A stretch of DNA of 38,343 nt from an uncultured Clostridia bacterium (GTDB taxonomy: Bacteria; Bacillota; Clostridia; Peptostreptococcales; Anaerovoracaceae): positions 1-38,343 of the forward strand of contig CALXIZ010000130.1 in assembly GCA_944388495.1 (NCBI GenBank), in the 5' to 3' direction. The position numbers and the translations under genes were made by a program. Position 1 is the stretch's first letter, and every line of letters starts with the position of its first letter. Positions 34,523 to 38,343 of this stretch are shown one piece after another. Under the pieces are notes generated by a model. The model ran no database searches. It was not told the origin of the DNA and was given only the letters and a program-made list of their open reading frames with translations.

Positions 34523-34982
34523 CCGTTCTTCAGACAGAATTCCGGGAGCGGACAGAAGCGCGGGCAAAACGGAGATCGCGCGGATAAGCACATCGGTGCT
34601 GGCCTATATCGGCGATGCTGTCTATGAGACGTGGGCGCGCCGCCACGTGTTTTATCAGGGCCTCATGAAGCCCGACAGACTTCATGCCGTCACCATAGGA
34701 TATGTAAGAGCGGAGGCACAGGCGGCCGCTTTTGATGAACTCTGGGAAGAGCTATTTCCGGACGAGCAGGCGGTCGCGCGCCGGGGAAAAAATCACCGGA
34801 TTACGTCTATGCCTCATAATGTCGACCTGAAGACTTACAAAAAGGCTACCGCATTTGAGGCGCTGATCGGTTACCTCAGTCTGTCCGGTGATACGGAACG
34901 GGAACAGTATATTATAGAAAAGACATTTCAGATCATAGAACACAGTCGGATAAAACCGAAGAGACACGGTAAACGTGAGTAA
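34512..34982 (+). CDS. mrnC: Mini-ribonuclease III
   Basis: Mini-III is an RNase III catalytic domain without the RNA-binding domain; in Bacillus it matures 23S rRNA ends. The 156-residue protein has the catalytic Asp35 and Glu39 in [27 protein letters not shown] and the second acidic site in [15 protein letters not shown]. It has an N-terminal extension of about 20 polar residues compared with the Bacillus protein. It overlaps fumC by 11 bp; in Bacillus the gene also follows cysS. Confidence 0.93.
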   Translation: MENSRSSDRIPGADRSAGKTEIARISTSVLAYIGDAVYETWARRHVFYQGLMKPDRLHAVTIGYVRAEAQAAAFDELWEELFPDEQAVARRGKNHRITSMPHNVDLKTYKKATAFEALIGYLSLSGDTEREQYIIEKTFQIIEHSRIKPKRHGKRE

Positions 34983-34997
34983 GCGAGGTAGAAAAAT

Positions 34998-35828
34998 ATG
35001 AGCAGAGCAGATGCTGTTTTTGTCGATATGTGCAGAGATATTCTGGATAACGGATTCTCTACAGAGGGGCAGGAAGTGAGAGCGAAGTGGCCGGACGGAT
35101 CGTATGCGTATACGATCAAGCGTTTCGGTGTGATAAACCGCTATGATCTGTCCCGTGAATTTCCGATCCTCACTCTCAGACCAACAGGCTGGAAGAATGC
35201 TATCGATGAGCTCCTATGGATCTGGCAGAAAAAGACGAGTGATATCACACAGCTGAACAGTCACATCTGGGATGCCTGGGCAAAAGAAGATCATACGATC
35301 GGAAAAGCCTACGGATACCAGCTCGGGAGAAAATACCGCTTCCGGCAGGGCATTATGGACCAGGTGGATAACGTGATCTGGCAGCTGAAAAACACGCCGA
35401 CGAGCCGGAGAATTCTGACAAATATCTACAATTTTGAAGATCTCGCCGATATGGGACTGGAACCCTGCGCGTACAGCATGACATTCAATGTGACGGGCAA
35501 ACGTCTGAATGCCATACTCAATCAGCGGTCGCAGGATGTTCTGGTGGCGAATAACTGGAACGTCGTTCAGTATGCGGTTCTGGTTCACATGCTGGCGCAG
35601 GTGTGCGGACTGGAGCCGGGCGAGCTGGTTCATGTCATCGCCGATGCACATATTTACGACAAGCACATTCCGCTGATCAAGGAACTTATCGAAAGGACGC
35701 AGTATCCTGCACCGAAATTTGTCATGAATCCGGACGTCAAAGACTTCTATGAGTTCAGACTGGATGATTTTAAACTGGAAAATTATCAGGCCGGTCCGCA
35801 GATCGCCAATATCCCGGTAGCGGAATAG
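34998..35828 (+). CDS. thyA: Thymidylate synthase (ThyA type)
   Basis: ThyA methylates dUMP to dTMP using methylene-tetrahydrofolate and yields dihydrofolate. The 276-residue protein has PILTLRPTGWKNAIDELLWI, GKAYGYQL, the catalytic Cys157 in LEPCAYSMTF, SRRILTN for phosphate binding, NQRSQDVLVANNWNVVQYA and HIYDKHIP. The Ala after Cys, instead of the His of E. coli ThyA, is also found in the Bacillus ThyA branch. It lies 15 bp after mrnC. Dihydrofolate reductase follows, which recycles its product. Confidence 0.95.
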   Translation: MSRADAVFVDMCRDILDNGFSTEGQEVRAKWPDGSYAYTIKRFGVINRYDLSREFPILTLRPTGWKNAIDELLWIWQKKTSDITQLNSHIWDAWAKEDHTIGKAYGYQLGRKYRFRQGIMDQVDNVIWQLKNTPTSRRILTNIYNFEDLADMGLEPCAYSMTFNVTGKRLNAILNQRSQDVLVANNWNVVQYAVLVHMLAQVCGLEPGELVHVIADAHIYDKHIPLIKELIERTQYPAPKFVMNPDVKDFYEFRLDDFKLENYQAGPQIANIPVAE

Positions 35829-35941
35829 CAGAACAGCGGAAGCCGGAGGACGGAAAAACGGGAGAAAATACCGGGAAACTCCCGGCGGAAAACGGAAGTG
35901 TCCGGAGGCGGAAACGGCGGAGAAAGGCGGATGGAAAAGAG

Positions 35942-36433
35942 ATGAAATGGATCGTGGCATGTGACCGCAGAGGCGGAATCGGAAAGGACGGAAAGCTTCT
36001 CGTCAGACTTCCGTCTGATATGAAATATTTCCGGGAACAGACGCTGGGAAAAACTGTAATAATGGGAAGAGCTACTCTGGAATCCTTCCCCGGCGGAAAA
36101 CCGCTCCCGAAGCGGAGAAATATCGTGTTATCAAGCCGTCTGCCGGAAAGCAGCTCATATGAAGTATGCCGTTCTGTGGAACAGCTGCTGGAAATGGTAA
36201 AGGAAGAGAATCCTGATGACCTGTTTGTCATCGGAGGCGGACAGATCTACCGTCTGCTGCTGCCGTACTGCGACGAGGCCCTGATCACGGAGATCGATGA
36301 GATCTTTCCGTCCGATACATCTGTGCCGCTTCTGTCTTCCGATGCGGAATGGAAGTGTGTGTCAAAAAGCAGTCCTGTCTCGGAAAACGGGGTTACTTAC
36401 ACCTTTACAGTTTACAGGAGAATCGGAGCATGA
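35942..36433 (+). CDS. folA: Dihydrofolate reductase
   Basis: DHFR reduces dihydrofolate to tetrahydrofolate with NADPH, completing the cycle started by ThyA. The 163-residue protein has IVACDRRGGIGKDGKLL, the substrate-binding Asp26 in RLPSDMKYF, VIMGRATLESFPGGKPLP, NIVLSSR, and the NADPH loop FVIGGGQIYRLLLP. It lies 113 bp after thyA across a purine-rich spacer with one short hairpin (35871-35885) and overlaps the next gene by 4 bp (ATGA). Confidence 0.95.
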   Translation: MKWIVACDRRGGIGKDGKLLVRLPSDMKYFREQTLGKTVIMGRATLESFPGGKPLPKRRNIVLSSRLPESSSYEVCRSVEQLLEMVKEENPDDLFVIGGGQIYRLLLPYCDEALITEIDEIFPSDTSVPLLSSDAEWKCVSKSSPVSENGVTYTFTVYRRIGA

Positions 36434-37269
36434 GGGAAAAGACGAAAAGGCCGGAAGGAAAAAGACTGCGCGGCAGGGAAACATCGGACGGCAGACGGCA
36501 GACGCACAGCGAAGAGGAAATATACGGAAAACAGAAGGAAGGAAATCTCATTATCGGAAGAAATCCTGTATCAGAAGCGCTGAAAAGCGGCAGAACCATT
36601 GAGAAGCTCTATCTCCTGAAGGGAGGAGAGGGTTCTCTGAAAAAGATAGAGGGAGCTGCAAGAGACAGACATATTCCGATACACTTTGTGGAGCGCAGGG
36701 CACTGGACCGTATGGCGGACGGCGCAAATCACCAGGGGGTAGCCGCCGCTGCGGCTGATTTCGAGTACTGTGATATTGACGACATTCTGAAAAGAGCGGA
36801 GGAGCGGGGGGAAGAACCGTTTCTCGTACTTCTGGACGGAATTGAAGATCCTCATAATCTCGGCGCGATTATCCGGACTGCCGATGCGGCCGGAGCACAC
36901 GGCGTCGTCATAGCCCGGCATCGGTCGGCAGGCGTTACTGCGGCGGCGGAAAAGTCGGCAGCCGGAGCGTCCGCCTATGTTCCGGTAGCGAGAGTGACAA
37001 ATATCGTGCAGACTACAAAATATCTGAAAGAGCGCGGAATATGGACGGCCGCCGCTGATATGGACGGAACCTCATATACCATGGCGGATCTCTCGGGTCC
37101 GCTCGCTCTGGTAATCGGCAGTGAAGGCAGAGGCGTCAGCCGTCTGGAAAAAGAAAACTGCGATTTCTGTGTATCCATTCCCATGCGCGGCGGAGTAAAT
37201 TCTCTGAACGCTTCAAATGCGGCTGCGGTTCTGATGTATGAGGTTCTGCGGCAGCGCGGAATACAGTGA
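36430..37269 (+). CDS. rlmB: 23S rRNA 2'-O-ribose methyltransferase, SpoU/TrmH family (RlmB type)
   Basis: This 279-residue protein begins with a highly basic, polar stretch of about 40 residues, followed by the substrate-binding domain (IIGRNPVSEALKSGR, NHQGVAA) and the knotted SPOUT methyltransferase domain with its three motifs: LDGIEDPHNLGAIIRTADA, LVIGSEGRGVSRL and IPMRGGVNSLNASNAA. RlmB methylates G2251 (E. coli numbering); other SpoU family members modify other sites, so the exact target is inferred from the Bacillus-like gene order. The ATG overlaps the folA stop, with AGGAGA upstream. Confidence 0.9.
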   Translation: MREKTKRPEGKRLRGRETSDGRRQTHSEEEIYGKQKEGNLIIGRNPVSEALKSGRTIEKLYLLKGGEGSLKKIEGAARDRHIPIHFVERRALDRMADGANHQGVAAAAADFEYCDIDDILKRAEERGEEPFLVLLDGIEDPHNLGAIIRTADAAGAHGVVIARHRSAGVTAAAEKSAAGASAYVPVARVTNIVQTTKYLKERGIWTAAADMDGTSYTMADLSGPLALVIGSEGRGVSRLEKENCDFCVSIPMRGGVNSLNASNAAAVLMYEVLRQRGIQ

Positions 37270-37283
37270 TCCGGGAGGCAGAT

Positions 37284-37886
37284 GTGGCACAGGACAGCTG
37301 GGATGAAAAAATGGTAATACTGGCACATGCCGGAAACCGGGAGGCGGAAGAAGCGCTGATTCAGAAATACAAGCCTCTTGTGAAAAAGAGGGCGGCATCT
37401 TATTATATGGCGGGAGCCGACCGGGACGATGTGATTCAGGAAGGTATGATCGGCGTATTTAAAGCCATACGGGATTATGACGGAGCGAAGGGCGCCGCGT
37501 TTTCCACCTTTGCGGAGCTCTGCATCAACCGGCAGATTGTGACAGCGATCAAAGCGGCTTCGCGCTACAAGCACTCTCCTCTGAATAATTCCATGTCGCT
37601 GAGCGGAACCTTTAAAGAAGGAGATGAAAATTCCACTCTGGAGGATGTTATCGTATCCAATACGAGCGAGGATCCGGAAGCGATGCTGCTTCTGCGGGAG
37701 GATCTCGATTACATCGGCAGAAACGGAGGAGAACTGTTCAGTCCTCTCGAGAGAAAGGTATGGGATCTGTATCTTCAGGGAAAATCCTATTCAGAGATCG
37801 CCAGTCTGACAGGAAAAACGACAAAGGCGGTGGATAATGCGATCGCAAGGGCCAGAAAAAAAGTAGAGCCGGTACTGATGAAATAA
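37284..37886 (+). CDS. sigH: RNA polymerase sigma factor, SigH type
   Basis: This sigma-70 family factor of about 200 residues matches Bacillus SigH along its length: ALIQKYKPLVKKRAASYYMAGADRDD in region 2.1-2.2 (read as ALIQKYKPLV and AGADRDDVIQEGMIGVFKAI), AELCINRQIVTAIK in 2.4, and a region 4 helix-turn-helix from LERKVWDLYLQGKSYSEIA. In Bacillus SigH governs the entry into sporulation and competence; in other Clostridia it may have a narrower role. Two GTG starts are possible: 37266, overlapping the rlmB stop, and 37284, preferred because GGGAGG at 37273-37278 precedes it by 5 nt. Whether the organism sporulates cannot be told here. Confidence 0.92.
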   Translation: MAQDSWDEKMVILAHAGNREAEEALIQKYKPLVKKRAASYYMAGADRDDVIQEGMIGVFKAIRDYDGAKGAAFSTFAELCINRQIVTAIKAASRYKHSPLNNSMSLSGTFKEGDENSTLEDVIVSNTSEDPEAMLLLREDLDYIGRNGGELFSPLERKVWDLYLQGKSYSEIASLTGKTTKAVDNAIARARKKVEPVLMK

Positions 37887-37932
37887 CGCGGAACTGTCGG
37901 AACAACAGATTTTCATGTCATAATACGGATTT

Positions 37933-37986
37933 CCGCCGGAAATGCATAATGCTGTGAAAGTCGGCTATTTTCCGGCGGTTTCGTTT
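37933..37986 (+). terminator. Intrinsic terminator after sigH
   Basis: CCGCCGGAAA (37933-37942) pairs perfectly with TTTCCGGCGG (37969-37978); TTTCGTTTTTT follows. It closes the cysS-to-sigH transcription unit. Confidence 0.85.
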
Positions 37987-38010
37987 TTTATTATGTAAGA
38001 AATATCGATA

Positions 38011-38039
38011 TTGACAGGTATGAATAAAATGATTAGAAT
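38011..38039 (+). promoter_or_regulatory. Promoter of tRNA-Thr and tuf
   Basis: TTGACA (38011-38016), a 17-bp spacer and TAGAAT (38034-38039), about 18 bp before the tRNA. I see no terminator between the tRNA and tuf, so both are probably read from it. Confidence 0.8.
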
Positions 38040-38056
38040 AGAGGGGACAGCGATGC

Positions 38057-38132
<76 letters not shown>

Positions 38133-38198
38133 GAGTTGAAATTGTAAATCACAATCGTTGTTAAGAGGAAAGGGCAAAGCCAAAGGAGGAACAGATCA

Positions 38199-38343
38199 AT
38201 GGCTAAGGAAAAATTTGAGAGAAATAAACCGCATATTAACATCGGAACAATCGGACACGTCGACCACGGTAAGACGACGCTGACGGCGGCAATCACGACG
38301 ACGCTGAGCGCAAGACTGGGACTGGGCGAGCAGGTTGCATTCG
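38199..38343 (+). CDS. tuf: Elongation factor Tu, partial at the right edge
   Basis: EF-Tu carries aminoacyl-tRNA to the ribosome. The first 48 residues are visible: [20 protein letters not shown], with the P-loop [22 protein letters not shown] at 38182-38189 serves the ATG. The gene runs off the window. It follows tRNA-Thr by 66 bp rather than a ribosomal-protein or fus gene. Confidence 0.97.
   Translation, partial: MAKEKFERNKPHINIGTIGHVDHGKTTLTAAITTTLSARLGLGEQVAF

Noticed and set aside
35460..35475. ThyA active site reading PCAY instead of PCH
   Set aside because: The Bacillus ThyA branch also has Ala after the catalytic Cys, so this is not a defect.

Overview
The window reads as a chromosomal housekeeping region of a Gram-positive anaerobe of the class Clostridia (Bacillota). 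The indicators are FabK as enoyl-ACP reductase, a MarR regulator inside the fab operon, PyrB with a separate PyrI, CarD, a YacL-type PIN/TRAM protein, Mini-III RNase, a SigH-type sigma factor and strong AGGAGG ribosome sites. Base composition is moderately GC-rich and the spacers are very purine-rich. A near-perfect ParB/Spo0J parS site and a gene set resembling the Bacillus radA-yacL-ispD-ispF-cysS-mrnC-rlmB-sigH neighbourhood suggest an origin-proximal location. I cannot name genus or species from this sequence.

Layout. 1-797 (minus): 5' part of a cation diffusion facilitator gene. 927-6448 (plus): a fatty-acid elongation operon fabK-fabD-fabG-fabF-fabZ followed by a FabT-like MarR gene, with a consensus promoter and a palindromic operator (TTTGATCATCAAA) just downstream of the likely start site. 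6479-11290: an agmatine deiminase cluster (ptcA, antiporter, aguA, carbamate kinase) with its own terminator. 11307-11322: parS. 11405-14470: pyrB-pyrI-argF and a small thioesterase. 14549-16213: D-Ala-D-Ala ligase overlapping a YwiB/DUF1934 gene. 16447-20295: potABCD spermidine/putrescine ABC transporter. 20357-20418: bidirectional terminator. 20469-24239 (minus): response regulator, histidine kinase and radA in one operon, preceded by a leader terminator. 24444-25030: carD with two tandem promoters. 25089-30304: yacL, ispDF fusion, proS and a cyclophilin. 30374-37986: cysS, malic enzyme, fumC, mrnC, thyA, folA, rlmB and sigH, mostly overlapping or tightly spaced. 38011-38343: tRNA-Thr(GGU) and the 5' part of tuf.

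How the genes work together. Fatty-acid elongation is probably controlled by feedback through the last gene of its own operon. Carbamoyl phosphate links the centre of the window: putrescine carbamoyltransferase, carbamate kinase, aspartate carbamoyltransferase and ornithine carbamoyltransferase lie within about 7 kb, and a polyamine importer follows about 3 kb further on. The right half supplies translation (ProRS, CysRS, tRNA-Thr, EF-Tu, RlmB, Mini-III), isoprenoid precursors, and thymidylate/folate synthesis.

Most notable observations. The agmatine deiminase has Gly at residue 357, where the family has its catalytic cysteine; one base change (TGC to GGC) would explain it. Others are the parS site, the fab operator/MarR pairing, the leader terminator ahead of the two-component/radA operon, and the clustering of three carbamoyltransferase paralogues. 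I see no phage, transposon, CRISPR or defence island.
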